The position numbers and the translations under genes were made by a program. A stretch of DNA of 64,000 nt from Dendrophyllia cribrosa. Its lineage: Eukaryota; Cnidaria; Anthozoa; Scleractinia; Dendrophylliidae. Under the pieces are notes generated by a model. The model saw only the letters and a program-made list of their open reading frames with translations. It was not told the DNA's origin and did no database searches. Positions 1 through 11,900 of this stretch are shown piece after piece (the stretch's first letter is position 1; the number at the start of each line of letters is the position of its first letter). The stretch spans positions 8,958,791 to 9,022,790 of the forward strand of contig JAJLRJ010000009.1 in NCBI GenBank assembly GCA_024195265.1, in the 5' to 3' direction.

Positions 1-309
1 ATACATACATGTATGTTTCTGTACAGATCAAAAACAGTTTTGTATTAAGAAGTTTTTTCTTAAAAGTTTTAACATATTTTCTAGTCATTGCTTTATTTAA
101 CGGAAACCGTGTGCAAGTAGAGTTTAGCTTATTATGTTAGTGCAATTTTGCCCTTTGTAGAAATTTTGTGTTATTTTGCAATTGTGCCATGTTAATCAGT
201 GTTAATCATTTATATTACCATAGACTGAAGGGAAAATAGAATATCAACTATCGAATGTCAACTAAACATATCAAAAAACTGCTCAAAGACAAACATTTGA
301 TGGTACACC

Positions 310-609
310 GTTACTGCGCCTTTCAATAACATGCGGAATTTAAAATTCAAATCTCCACCAACGGTTGCGTTATTCCCTGCCGTCAATCATAATTAATACG
401 AAAGCCAATGGACCATGTAAAAAAGAAACAAACAAAATGGATTGAAATCTACCAATCATAACACATGGACACTGATGACCTTTTGAACTCATTGAAGTGA
501 AGATCTGTTTCCTGAGAGGTAAGCTAAGATGATTGACGGCAGTGTAAAACGCAACCGTTGGTGGAAATTTGAATTTCAAATTCTGCATGTTATTGAAAGG
601 CGCAGTAAT
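310..609. repeat. Hairpin-type MITE, about 300 bp
   Basis: 310-393 and 528-609 are inverted copies (GTTACTGCGCCTTTCAATAA; complement at the right end) with a unique centre of about 130 bp. Confidence 0.75.
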
Positions 610-1043
610 TGCCTACCATGTAACAAAAATTTGACAAGAACATACAATTCAGGGACATAAGTTGTATTGTTCATCTCCCCAAATCCCCCCTTATTTTCTT
701 GCACATCCAAATGATCTTTACATGAAATCTAACAATTTCAAACCAGATGTAAATCAGTTGACAAGGAAATATACCTATTCTTATGGAAATCTGCAGGCAA
801 GCTACAGAATGCTGGACTATTGTGTCCAAGCCTGTGAATTCTGAAACATGCCATTTAAATGTCTGTTAAATCTTATTCTTGAAAGCTTAACATAAAAACT
901 AAACAAAAAGAAAAAAAAAAAACAGTATAAAAACCTGACCAAAAGTTAAAGTGGCATCTAGTACAGTAATTAAAATAATGTTGATGCATTGCATAATAAT
1001 GCTGTGGATCATTCACAGAGGAGTGTGTGTGTGTGTGTGGGGT

Positions 1044-1066
1044 GGGGGGGGGGGGGGGGGGGGGGG
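1044..1066 (+). repeat. Poly-G tract (23 nt)
   Basis: Uninterrupted G run after a (GT)n stretch; its length is unlikely to be exact in any assembly. Confidence 0.9.
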
Positions 1067-1538
1067 TCCTAAGGTATATTAGTGACAGGGAAGTGTGAAG
1101 ACCTTTTTTGGGTTTGAAATTAGCAATCTGTGGACTTTTTTTGGGTTAGAAAAATTTGTGTTGATTTGTTTTGGGTGAAAGATTGTGGCTATGACTTTAT
1201 TGGGAGTTGACCAAAAGCAAAACCCAGGGTTCTAAAACAAGCAATATATTGTATCAAACAATAAATTGTATCAGTTTCAAGAATGATTGCAGTCTGCCTA
1301 AAGTTTGTCATAGATCACTGACAGATACATCATGAATTAAGAAACGTGAATGCAAAAACTGTCTGTAACTATCTTGATGTGTTTTTGTATTAGCTTTTTT
1401 ATAGAGTGAAAAAAAGGAACTTTTTTGGGTTACGTTCTGGGCCATCATACTTTTTTGGGGTCTGGTTTTAGGACTTTTTTGATAATGCACTTTTCAGAAA
1501 AAGTCTTGTATACTTTTGAATGTAAGGTATAGCATAAT

Positions 1539-2922
1539 TGAAGGGCCGAGAGCATGTCCAGCCTATATGACTTTTTAGGCCTTTTTCTATTTTTTTCTCG
1601 CTCAGAATAGCTCAGAATAGCCTCATTTTATCGTACAACGAATAATATCACAAGCCCTTGTCGAATTTGCACTAACCCTAAGGAATTTGACCAATTTACC
1701 TGAAAAAAGCAGAGTTCTGGCCCTCCAGTGCTTTGACGGTACATTCAGAGCGTAATTTCGAAGCCATTTGAAAGCAGTTTGGCCGTGAGAATACGCGACT
1801 GCAATACTTCTGACCAGTGCCAACAACTAAACGAAAATACCGTTATTTACGCACGCCTGGCTCGCTTATCTATCGTGAGCTCACTGCGGCAACACATCGC
1901 CTCTGTAGCGTGTGTGTAAGCCAACGTGTATGAGGCCCGTCCGGTGATTGAAAGACATCATTAAGTCCGGAAATCCTTGAGTCTCTAGCACTTCTCAAAG
2001 AAACGAGTCGTGTTTCTTGTCCTTCCTTGTGTCTGAAGCGCCATTTAGCGCTCGAGGTGAAAAACGGACCTTGGTCGGGAAGACGAGCCGGCGGGAAAGT
2101 CTGGAATCACTTCGGATCAGAAAAGGGGCAGCGTTGAGAGTTGTGGGCCATTTCCCATCCCGTGCCGTGGTGGAAATGCCCGATATCCGAAGTGCTTTGA
2201 GACTTATAGTATTTTGCAATAACTTTCGGGTGGGAACTCCATTTCGGTTTTGTTGTAGGATTTCCCGACATGCTTTGCGACAGTGGTAGATGGGTCCGCT
2301 GTGCGTGGTCGGGCACTTGAAATACAGCTTTGGGCAGCTCGAAGTGAGTTGTTGCTGGCCGGCGGGAAGACGTTTCGCATTTGGAGTCTTTAATGCAACA
2401 TTAAATTCGATCTAAAAGGATTTTGAAATCGAGATACGCGTTTTGATGCGTATCAACCTTTTAATAATAAAACTTAGGCTGAAGTAAGCATGTGTTCGTC
2501 CGTGGTCTAGTGGTTTGGTCGGGGATTTGCGCTCGGACGGCTCCGGGTTCGAATCACGCTCAGCCTCATTTTTTTTTTTTTTTTTTTCTTTCTTTCTTCG
2601 AACTGGACATTATGAAAGTGATTTACTTTTTTTGCGTTCGTCAAAATTTCTAACGTTTAATTTTACAAAAATATCGAACCGTGTCAGTGCGAAAACAGAA
2701 GCTTACCGCAATATTGCGTTACAATAGGAGCCTTTGATTGATTGATTTTTTTTTTTGAATACGGTATTTCTCGTAAACGACGGAAAAAACAACGGAAAAA
2801 AATTCGGAACAATGTTTTGCAACTAATTTCTAGTTCACATGCCAAAATTGGACAAATCTGAGCAAGAAAAAATAAAAAAGGCCTAAAAAGTCATATAGGC
2901 TGGACATGCTCTCGGCCCTTCA
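1539..2922. mobile_element. 1.38-kb TIR element with about 65-bp TIRs
   Basis: TGAAGGGCCGAGAGCATGTC starts at 1539 and its reverse complement ends at 2922; the homology runs on through ACTTTTTAGGCC. A third copy of the same terminus lies at 4404-4480. The interior includes a tRNA-like block at 2495-2566 and a fragment at about 2228-2282 resembling the satellite monomer at 52 kb (TTTCCCGACATGCTTTGCGAC). Confidence 0.7.
2495..2587 (+). ncRNA. tRNA-like (Pol III A/B-box) sequence, probably a SINE head or tRNA relic
   Basis: GTGGTCTAGTGGTTTGG fits an A box and GGGTTCGAATC at 2545-2555 fits a B box at tRNA-like spacing; a T run from 2569 could terminate Pol III. The bases around the T-loop do not form a good T-stem (CCGGG against CACGC), so a functional tRNA is unlikely. 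Confidence 0.5.
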
Positions 2923-4403
2923 TATCTAAGCACACTAATCTGCTAATCTAATTATCTAAAGTTATTGTTATTCATAAAAGAAATCCCAAGGGGCATCTAG
3001 TACGGCAAAGACAAAATGCTGCAGGGTTTGTTTGAAAGGAACAACTTGTCATGAGCGGTTTAAAAGCAGTGAAACGAACAACTTGAGTGCTTTAAAAGCA
3101 GTAAAGCGAAAAACTTGCGATTTTTGCGAGTTTCGCGAGTTTCTATTAAGTGAAACAGGCAACTAAAGCGGTTCAGCCGCAGTGAAATGAACAACTGGAG
3201 AGGTTTAAAAGCAGCGAAACAAACAACTTATGCTTTTTGCGAGAAACTTGGCTGTTTAGAGGCAGTAAAACAAACATCTTGTGAATTTTTCAAGTGAAAC
3301 GAACAACTTGAGTTGATTAAAAGCAGTGAAGCGAATATCTAGCGGTTTCGGGATTGCTGTTATGAATAATAATGACTTTAAATAATTAGATTAGCAGATT
3401 AGTGTGTTTAGATAATTATCTAAACACACTAATCTGCTAATCTAATTATTTAAAGTCATTATTATTCATAACAGCAATCCCGAAACCGCTAGTTGTTCGC
3501 TTCACTGCTTTTAATCAACTCAAGTTGTTCGTTTCACTTGAAAAATTCACAAGATGTTTGTTTTACTGCCTCTAAACAGCCAAGTTTCTCGCAAAAAGCA
3601 TAAGTTGTTTGTTTCGCTGCTTTTAAACCTCTCCAGTTGTTCATTTCACTGCGGCTGAACCGCTTTAGTTGCTTGTTTCACTTAATAGAAACTCGCGAAA
3701 CTCGCAAAAATCGCAAGTTTTTCGCTTTACTGCTTTTAAAGCACTCAAGTTGTTCGTTTCACTGCTTTTAAACCGCTCATGACAAGTTGTTCCTTTCAAA
3801 CAAACCCTGCAGCATTTTGTCTTTGCCGTACTAGATGCCCCTTGGGATTTCTTTTATGAATAACAATAACTTTAGATAATTAGATTAGCAGATTAGTGTG
3901 CTTAGATAAATTATCTAAACACACTTATCTGCTAATCTAATTATTTAAAGTCATTATTATTCATAACAGCAATCCCGAAACCGCTAGTTATTCGCTTCAC
4001 TGCTTTTAATCAACTCAAGTTGTTCGTTTCACTTGAAAAATTCACAAGATGTTTGTTTTACTGCCTCTAAACAGCCAAGTTTCTCGCAAAAAGCATAAGT
4101 TGTTTGTTTCGCTGCTTTTAAACCTCTCCAGTTGTTCATTTCACTGCGGCTGAACCGCTTTAGTTGCTTGTTTCACTTAATAGAAACTCGCGAAACTCGC
4201 AAAAATCGCAAGTTTTTCGCTTTACTGCTTTTAAAGCACTCAAGTTGTTCGTTTCACTGCTTTTAAACCGCTCATGACAAGTTGTTCCTTTCAAACAAAC
4301 CCTGCAGCATTTTGTCTTTGCCGTACTAGATGCCCCTTGGGATTTCTTTTATGAATAACAATAACTTTAGGTAATTAGATTAGCAGATTAGTGTGCTTAG
4401 ATA
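2923..4403. repeat. Three near-identical ~490-bp units: one inverted, two direct
   Basis: Units are 2923-3415, 3416-3908 and 3909-4403. The first is the reverse complement of the second (centre GATAATTATC at 3411-3420); the third repeats the second in direct orientation. Each unit has its own ends of the form TATCTAAACACACTAATCTG / CAGATTAGTGTGCTTAGATA. Copies match almost base for base, so the amplification is recent. Inside each, motifs such as AACTTGAG and GTGAAACGAACAAC recur. Confidence 0.85.
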
Positions 4404-4956
4404 TGAAGGGCCGAGAGCATGTCCAGCCTATATGACTTTTTAGGCCTTTTTTATTTTTTCTTGCTCAGATTTGTCCAATTTTGGCATGTGAACTAGAAAT
4501 TTTAAAGGAATACAAAGCATTGTCATGTTCTGTTATAGTCAAATCCAGAAAATTCAATAGTAAAAAAAGCACATATTATTTGAGATAAAGGGACTCTTGA
4601 AAGTAAGGTAAACATATGCTTTTTGCAATATTCCCTTCAGTCTATGGTAATACAAATGATTAACATGATCATGACACAATTGCAAAATAACACAAAATTT
4701 CCACAAAGGGCAAAATTGCACTAAGTAATAAGCTATACTCTACCCTAGTTGCACACAGTTTCTGTTAATATGTTGATAATATGTCAATTTGATAATATGT
4801 TGGTTATTGCTGTTAAAACTTTTAATTAAAAACTTTCTAGTTTAACTGATTGACAATAAATTCTAAAGTCACACGCTTTGTCTACGTCAGTGAATCTATA
4901 ATTGTTAATACAAAAAACTGTTTTTGATCTGTACAGAAACATACATGTATGTATCA

Positions 4957-5340
4957 GTTTATTTATCAGGCTTTGTTTTTTACCTTTGAATTCTTTGTAG
5001 AAGCAATACTTGTATGTGATCTGGAATAAAAGCATAGTTCTGAGTGTCACTACTGCTTTGAGTTTGATTGATCTCGATTTTATTCGTTTCGATTCATCGC
5101 TGCAAAAACGGTGATACACTGCCTCTGCCAGACGGTACAAAGCACAAATAAACACAACGTTACGATTCCGAGTTCCTTTTAAATCTTATTACCTGAGATG
5201 AAAGGTATAATTTGCTTTTTCTGTGGTTCGCTTTCTCGTCGCGATCCCCGGTCGCTACCACCATTTTGAAATTTCTTTACAATAACAACCAATGCATATA
5301 TGAAGGACCTATATTTTATGGCGAATACCGCTGACTGCTC
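4957..5340. other. No feature recognised
   Basis: Short frames only; nothing with recognisable coding or repeat structure. Confidence 0.5.
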
Positions 5341-5346
5341 ATTCCC

Positions 5347-5476
5347 AGACCCCCGTTCCCCGTTCCCCGTTCCCCGTTCCCCGTTCCCCGTTCCCCGTTC
5401 CCCGTTCCCCGTTCCCCGTTCCCCGTTCCCCGTTCCCCGTTCCCCGTTCCCCGTTCCCGGTTCCCCGTTCCCGCTT
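5347..5476 (+). repeat. 7-bp minisatellite (TTCCCCG)n
   Basis: About 18 copies of TTCCCCG, the last ones imperfect (CCCGGTT). It yields an artefactual frame encoding PRSPFPV repeats. Confidence 0.95.
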
Positions 5477-6135
5477 TTAGTAACAGCCTTTTAACGTTGC
5501 ACTAAAAACTCCAAATGCGAAACATCTTTAAGCTTATTGTTGTTTATATTCGTATACAATCAAATTAATTATTGTTATCGCTGGATTCACGTTGTTCTTA
5601 TTACGAAACGTATTCGTAACAAAGCATTTAATACTCACGAAGTTTACAGCTGATGGAATTGAGGAGCGAGTGAGTGAGTGAGAGAATTTTATTTAGTCAC
5701 CGTTTCCGATAACCCGTGCATTATGCTTGCGTGTATACACGGGTTTAAAAGTAAGACTACACTACATTCACTACATTCAGTAGCCGACACTTCAAAGCTC
5801 GATCGCTAAGCAAATTGCAAGTTATATAAAACACAAAACTTGCCGGAACAAAAATCCCACAGGAATAAGCGGCGAACACAATATCAAACGGTCCTATCCA
5901 TCCATGAACGCCTTGCATTGTCTTGAAAACGTGCAATTGTACGCTGTAGTTCTTTACTTTGCTTGTTACTGTCAACACACGGAGAAATTCTGCGGTATGT
6001 ATTTCATGGCTGAAAGCCATATAGTCGTCGACATAAACTAAAATATGCATGCATAAATTTGCATGCGCTAATGTGACACGAAAAAAAAACAAGAAAAGTC
6101 AAAGCCGGATTTACAACTCGTGTGCTTCGCCACGG

Positions 6136-6347
6136 ATAAAAATCCAAACAGAATAAAAAGGTAGATAAAGAATAGAATAATTCCTACCGTTTCGGAGTTC
6201 AAATCAAACGTCCTCAGTCGATGAAAAATATAAGTGAATTAATGACCACATTCGGGAGGTTACCGACCATCCCCTACCCCCTTACGTGACACTTACTTAC
6301 GTGACTATAATTATAATGAGCTATGAAGAAGCTCAGTGGTACAAAAC
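6136..6347 (+). repeat. Dispersed repeat, copy 1
   Basis: From ATAAAAATCCAAACAG to GTGGTACAAAAC. It matches 9016-9250 over its length, with a ~22-bp indel near TTACC. No coding sequence. Confidence 0.8.
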
Positions 6348-7105
6348 AAAAACATAAGAACGCATTGTGTGCATGAGCTATTTTGAAAATTACCTAAATG
6401 ATATGAAATGGTGAAAGCAACGAAACAACGGAAGTAAACTCGCATAAATAACCGCTTGCACATATACGTTTTTGAAATCCTCAGGCCCGCCCTCTACCCA
6501 AAAAAAAAAATACCGAGATCACGAACTGGGTCCCGTTTCTCGAAATTTCCGATAGCCATCCTATGTGCGCAATGTATTCATGAAATATAAAAATTTTGTT
6601 GGTTTTGAAAGCTAAGCAATAAAATTTTAAATTGACGAAACAAGTCGAGCCGGTTTGAACGTTAAAGAATGCATCACCATTTTATAGATTCTAATTTTAA
6701 TATTGTTCCGGGCCGGAAAAGTTATCGGGACTTTCGAGAAACGGGCCCTCTTGAACCAAAACCCTTCAGTGCTTGATAACATATTCAAGATCTTTGGCGT
6801 TACTATCACGTTCCTCACGGGCTGTTTCATATGGTCGTCTACGCTTCGTTCCAATTCCTGACAATCTCCAATTTCACCGTCAATTTTTGACTAGCAGAAT
6901 CTTGTAGTGAGCGAAGAGAAAAAAAGCCCAATTATAAATGAATTGCTTATACCAGCGCGTGTTTTACTTCGATTTCTGCGGCCACTTCTGTTGTGTTTAC
7001 TTTTTTTTTAGAAAATTCTCACTGGCCTTTTTGGCACGTTTGTTTCCACATATTTTGTCGCGTTTTCGTTCTTTCCGCTCACTTAGGTTTGCAGTTGCGA
7101 TAAAC

Positions 7106-8431
7106 TTCGCCGTTTTTCCTATGATTTTTACCCTTTGAATAACTGCACTAATCGGCGATTGACCGAATTCGCATAGACTGCTGTGCCACGATACTCTTCA
7201 GGGGGTTCTATGATGCTTTTCATTGGTTGGCGGCACGTCAACGATAACAGCCGCTTTTAAATTGGGTGCGAAAACTGTGAAAATCTTTCGAGGCTAAAAA
7301 CTCGAGGTTTGTTTTTGCGAGAATGGCCCCTCTTCGAATAAATTAATAGGGTATGTACACTTGTCAGATTTTCAGGAAACTCGACCAGTATGTTTTGGAT
7401 ATAAAAGCACTAAAACGTGTGGGGCTTAAGAAATTCCAAATACTTTTCTCGTGGCGCTTCAAAGTGTGACGCGCATAGAACAATTTTCTGTTGTCCAACT
7501 GCAACTGAAGTGAATTTTTCGGGGGCCAATGAAAAGCCTCACAAATGTTGTTAGCCCATTAAGTCTAAGTAACATAGACCAGTTTGTTTTGGTTTTCGCG
7601 CTAACTTGGAGGATGGTGATTCAGTGAAGCAAACACCACAAGTGTTGCGTTTGAAGTCTCGCGCGCGCTTACTTAAATAAAAGATAAAAGGTAAAATATT
7701 GTTATGTTCAGAATCTTAAATGTATTAGCTTTACTGTGATATATAGTTTTTTGGGGTTTCGTTAAAAAATGCGCGCGTATGGAAGGCACCCTCAAGGGTT
7801 GACAACTTAATATGCTCAGCTTGTTTCGTTTTTGACTTGTGACCTAATCGGGAATTCTGCACTAACCTGACTTCGTCCGGTGTACGTTTTAAGACAGTTT
7901 TGATTGACTTTTTAAGAACATATCTAGGTTCCAAGATTACAGATTCCAAAGCTTCCACGTAAATAGGTTGCAGGTTACTAAAGTTTTCCAGTGGTATCTG
8001 TTTACAGGGGCGGATTTAAAGGAGGGGGGAGGGGGTGGGGAAGGTGGCTGCGGTCCCCCCTTTTGCCTGGAATTGTTATTGTTATTGTTATTCCCCCGAA
8101 CCCCCTAGATCCTGATGGAACGGCTCGATTGAACGGAACGGCTCGATGAATTTTTTTTAAAACGTTCACCACGCATGCTTACCGATGTGAAAAATTAAAT
8201 ATTATCTCCAAGTTTCATTGACATTGATTCATCGAAACACCTTTAAATTTATATATGAAGACGACGTACGAACCGGCCAAACGTTTGCGTTACAAATTCA
8301 CTTTTTTTAAAGAATCTTACCCACCCAGTTTGCATTGCGCGCCTACGTTGGTTCATCCGCCATTTTCAGGGCCCCCGAAAATCCATACTGTAGATGAGGG
8401 GATACGAGATTCCGAAGCCTTGTTCTTTAAC
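7106..8431 (+). repeat. 1.3-kb direct repeat, copy 1 (upstream of LRR exon a)
   Basis: Matches 10282-11611 almost base for base from TTCGCCGTTTTTCCTATG to GCCTTGTTCTTT. It contains a CAGGGGCGGATTTAAAGG start typical of hAT-like termini. Both copies keep a ~75-codon minus-strand frame, but substitutions fall freely in it, so it is not called a gene. Confidence 0.88.
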
Positions 8432-8457
8432 CATCTTGGTATAGCTGAAATAATTTG

Positions 8458-8799
8458 TTAATACCTCAAGAAGATTGTATTTATCTTATACTTGTTATTA
8501 AATGCAACTAAAGTAAGAAAATTCCCATTGTTGTCTAGAATATCTTGAATATAGTGAATGTTTCTATCAGACCAGGTTTTCCAGAAAAAAGACTTTCCTT
8601 CAATGGTTATATCCTTGTTGTTCCATATTATAAACGTTTTTCCGTAGATATCTTCAAATTTATTTCGCAAGTCACTGAAATAATTTAGCAAATCCCTGTA
8701 AAAGATGGGTAGTTTCTGACCAAGACTGTTCACATTGTAGTTACACTTTAAAACAAGTAATAATCTACCAAGTTTCGCGAGCACTTCCCACCTTTTCAT
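8458..8799 (-). pseudogene. Non-LTR retrotransposon fragment (L1/Tx1-like ORF2, C-terminal region)
   Basis: Minus-strand peptide with GKSFFWKTWSDRNIHYIQDI and FLTLVAFNNKYKIN, the conserved stretch after the reverse transcriptase of Tx1/L1-type ORF2 proteins. It is cut at both ends; there is no polymerase core and no 3' tail. It lies against LRR exon a of the receptor gene. Confidence 0.7.
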
Positions 8800-8858
8800 T
8801 GTTTTCGCATTTAAAGGGTTTTATATACTAAGTGCTGTTACTATTTTTTTTTTTGCAG

Positions 8859-8930
8859 ATTTTTATCTAACAATGGAATTCGTGATCTGCCGCCTGGAAT
8901 ATTTTCTAGTTTATCGAAGTTGAAGTATTT
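8859..8930 (+). CDS. Receptor gene exon a: leucine-rich repeat
   Basis: 72 nt, exactly one 24-residue LRR, phase 2 on both sides. Acceptor TTTTTTGCAG, donor GTAAGT. The peptide includes LSNNGIRDLPPGIFSSL, a good fit to the LxxNxIxxLxxGxFxxL consensus. It lies only about 45 bp from a retrotransposon fragment in the preceding intron. Confidence 0.85.
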
Positions 8931-11900
8931 GTAAGTATGGTTTCCTTTTAATCTCTTTGTGTTACGTATTTATGATTTCGTATCCCTTATACAAGTTAAA
9001 AATGTACTTTATGTCATAAAAATCCAAACAGAATATAAAGGTAGATAAAGAATAGAATAATTCCTACCGTTTCAAAGTTCAAATCATACGTCCTCACTCG
9101 ATGAAAAATCTAAGTGAATGAATGACCACATTCGGGAGGTTACCAAGCAAGTCCTAAACAATGCATTGACCATCCCCTCCCTCTTTACGTGACACTTACT
9201 TACGTGACTATAATTATAATGAGCTATCAATAAGCCCAGTGGTACAAAACATAAAAATTATATTCACAAAGAAATATTTCATTACTTTAAAGTGACATGA
9301 AGTGAAATTTCCCTTCCGTTTTTTTTAGGGTTTTATGTCGTTTATATCACCTGTATTTCATTTTCAGCCATTTTTCTCTTTCTGCGAAGAAGATTCGCTA
9401 TTTTTAGCGGTTTGGAAACTTCCGCCGCGACCTGAAATTTGCGACATTTTGAGCGCGGCCAAAAAGGTACGAACAATGGATTTGTGACGTCATTCGTGTG
9501 TTTGATTACAACAAAACCTGGCGGAGATGGGAACGAACCCGGGGCTTAAATACGCGTCGCTTTCTAACATATTTAATCGAAAGAATCCTTCCACAAGTTG
9601 CCAAAACTCCACTGTAAAACAAGTGACGCGCTCAGTTATTTACAGACGAATGACGTCACTAGAACCCAGGACCTCGTCTGAATATGCTTACCTTGCGTCG
9701 CTTTTTAAAATATATTACCGTTACTTCAAGCGACTTATTTACCCATCAAAATAAATTTTAAAACACCTATTTTCCGATTATCGAAAAAAAGTTGAAGTGA
9801 AATTCTACTTCATGTTTACTTTAAGTTGTTTCAAGCCAGAATAATTGCAATTTCTTACGATGCAGCTCACTATTTTGACTCCACTAACACGAGACATTCA
9901 ATGTGAAATAGTTTATTTCGGATGAGTCAGTCAATGTATCTTAATAACATATTCTGTCTATTCTCTTGACCCTTTTGTACTACATTTTACTTACATTATA
10001 TTTCAAAGTTCAGAAAATTGTGTCGCGCCAGCTTCGAAAAACCACTAAATACCACCCTTTAGATGTAGTATCCGCAGTTACGAAAATGATAATAAGAATT
10101 ATCATGGTGATATCGTGGAAACTTTTAAAAAAGTTTGTTTTTTTGCTCACGGTAAGGCGCATCGCACTGTAATAGTATGACATCAAGTTTTGATGAGATG
10201 GAGTTCATATGTGTTGATGATGTTATATCTCGTCTTATATACGTTAAAAATATACTTAAAGCTGTTTAAAGCTAGAAAAAGTTCGCCGTTTTTCCTATGA
10301 TTTTTACCCTTTGAATAACTGCACTAATCGGCGATTGACCGAATTCGCATAGACTGCTGTGCCACGATACTCTTCAGGGGGTTCTATGATGCTTTTCATT
10401 GGTTGGCGGCACGTCAACGATAACAGCCGCTTTTAAATTGGGTGCGAAAACTGTGAAAATCTTTCGAGGCTAAAAACTCGAGGTTTGTTTTTGCGAGAAT
10501 GGCCCCTCTTCAAATAAATTAATAGGGTATGTAGACTTGTCAGATTTTCAGGAAACTCGACCAGTATGTTTTGGATATAAAAGCACTAAAACGTGTGGGG
10601 CTTAAGAAATTCCAAATACTTTTCTCGTGGCGCTTCAAAGTGTGACGCGCATAGAACAATTTTCTGTTGTCCAACTTCAACTGAAGTGAATTTTTCGGGG
10701 GCCAATGAAAAGCCTCACAAATGTTGTTAGCCCATTAAGTCTAAGTAACATAGACCAGTTTGTTTTGGTTTTCGCGCTAACTTGGAGGATGGTGATTCAG
10801 TGAAGCAAACACCACAAGTGTTGAGTTTGAAGTCTCGCGCGCGCTTACTTAAATAAAAGATAAAAGGTAAAATATTGTTATGTTCAGAATCTTAAATGTA
10901 TTAGCTTTACTGTGATATATAGTTTTTTGGGGTTTCGTTAAAAAATGCGCGCGTATGGAAGGCATCCTCAAGGGTTGACAACTTAATATGCTCAGCTTGT
11001 TTCGTTTTTGACTTGTGACCTAATCGGGAATTCTGCACTAACCTGACTTCGTCCAGTGTACGTTTTAAGACAGTTTTGATTGACTTTTTAAGAACATATC
11101 TAGGTTCCAAGATTACAGATTCCAAAGCTTCCACGTAAATAGGTTGCAAGTTACTATAGTTTTCCAGTGGTATCTGTTTACAGGGGCGGATTTAAAGGAG
11201 GGGGGAGGGGGTGGGGAAGGTGGCTGCGGTCCCCCCTTTTGCCTGGAATTGTTATTGTTATTGTTATTCCCCCGAACCCCCTAGATCCTGATGGAACGGC
11301 TCGATGGAAAGGAACGGCTCGATGGATTTTTTTTAAAACGTTCACCACGCATGCTTACCAATGTAAAAAATTAAATATTATCTCCAAGTTTCATTGACAT
11401 TGATTCATCGAAACGCCTTTAAATTTAAATATGAAGACGACGTACGAACCGGCCAAACGTTTGCGTTACAAATTCACTTTTTTTAAAGAATCTTACCCAC
11501 CCAGTTTGCATTGCGCGCCTACGTTGGTTCATCCGCCATTTTCAGGGCCCCCGAAAATCCATACTGTATTGTCAGTATGAGGAGGTACGAGATTCCGAAG
11601 CCTTGTTCTTTTATAGAGGGTAAAGCCAAAAAAAATTTCCGGACCCCCCTTGATGCTCGCGACTACTTCGCTCGATTCACGCCTCGGTGTGGGTGGTGGG
11701 GGGGATTTTCACCCCCAGAAAAGACTCCGTATCTTTAATCTCCAGAGGTTGGGATCTCTGCCCATGATGCCAGTTAGTTTCTTTTGGTGTGTGTGTTAAT
11801 GTTGCTTTAATGTAAAGTTAAGGTTCACCGTATCTTTTAGAACAGCGATGTATAAGCGCTATATAAATATTATAATTATGATATTTTCCTATTAAAATTG

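Larger units (their letters stand above)
1..4956. mobile_element. Outer element with long terminal inverted repeats, with nested inserts
   Basis: Bases 1-240 recur inverted at about 4629-4956. Matches include GTATGTTTCTGTACAGATCA with its complement at 4920-4950, and CATAGACTGAAGGGAA with its complement near 4632-4648. The right arm is about 90 bp longer through internal insertions. No coding potential was recognised inside. The left end may extend before the window. The superfamily cannot be assigned. Confidence 0.7.

Noticed and set aside
2495..2566. A functional tRNA gene
   Set aside because: The B box is good but the T-stem does not pair and no clear acceptor stem forms.
4826..5155. A 109-residue minus-strand protein at the right arm of the outer element
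   Set aside because: No recognised domain, and it begins outside and ends inside an inverted repeat arm that lacks the frame in its partner copy.
5341..5476. CRISPR-like or other regularly spaced arrays
   Set aside because: All arrays here are contiguous tandem repeats without unique spacers, and the window is eukaryotic.
5300..5494. PRSPFPV-repeat protein
   Set aside because: Translation of a 7-bp minisatellite; three units equal seven codons, so every frame stays open.
7731..11149. A conserved ~75-residue minus-strand protein in both 1.3-kb repeats
   Set aside because: The two DNA copies are nearly identical overall, so protein identity is not evidence of selection; the few changes alter amino acids.
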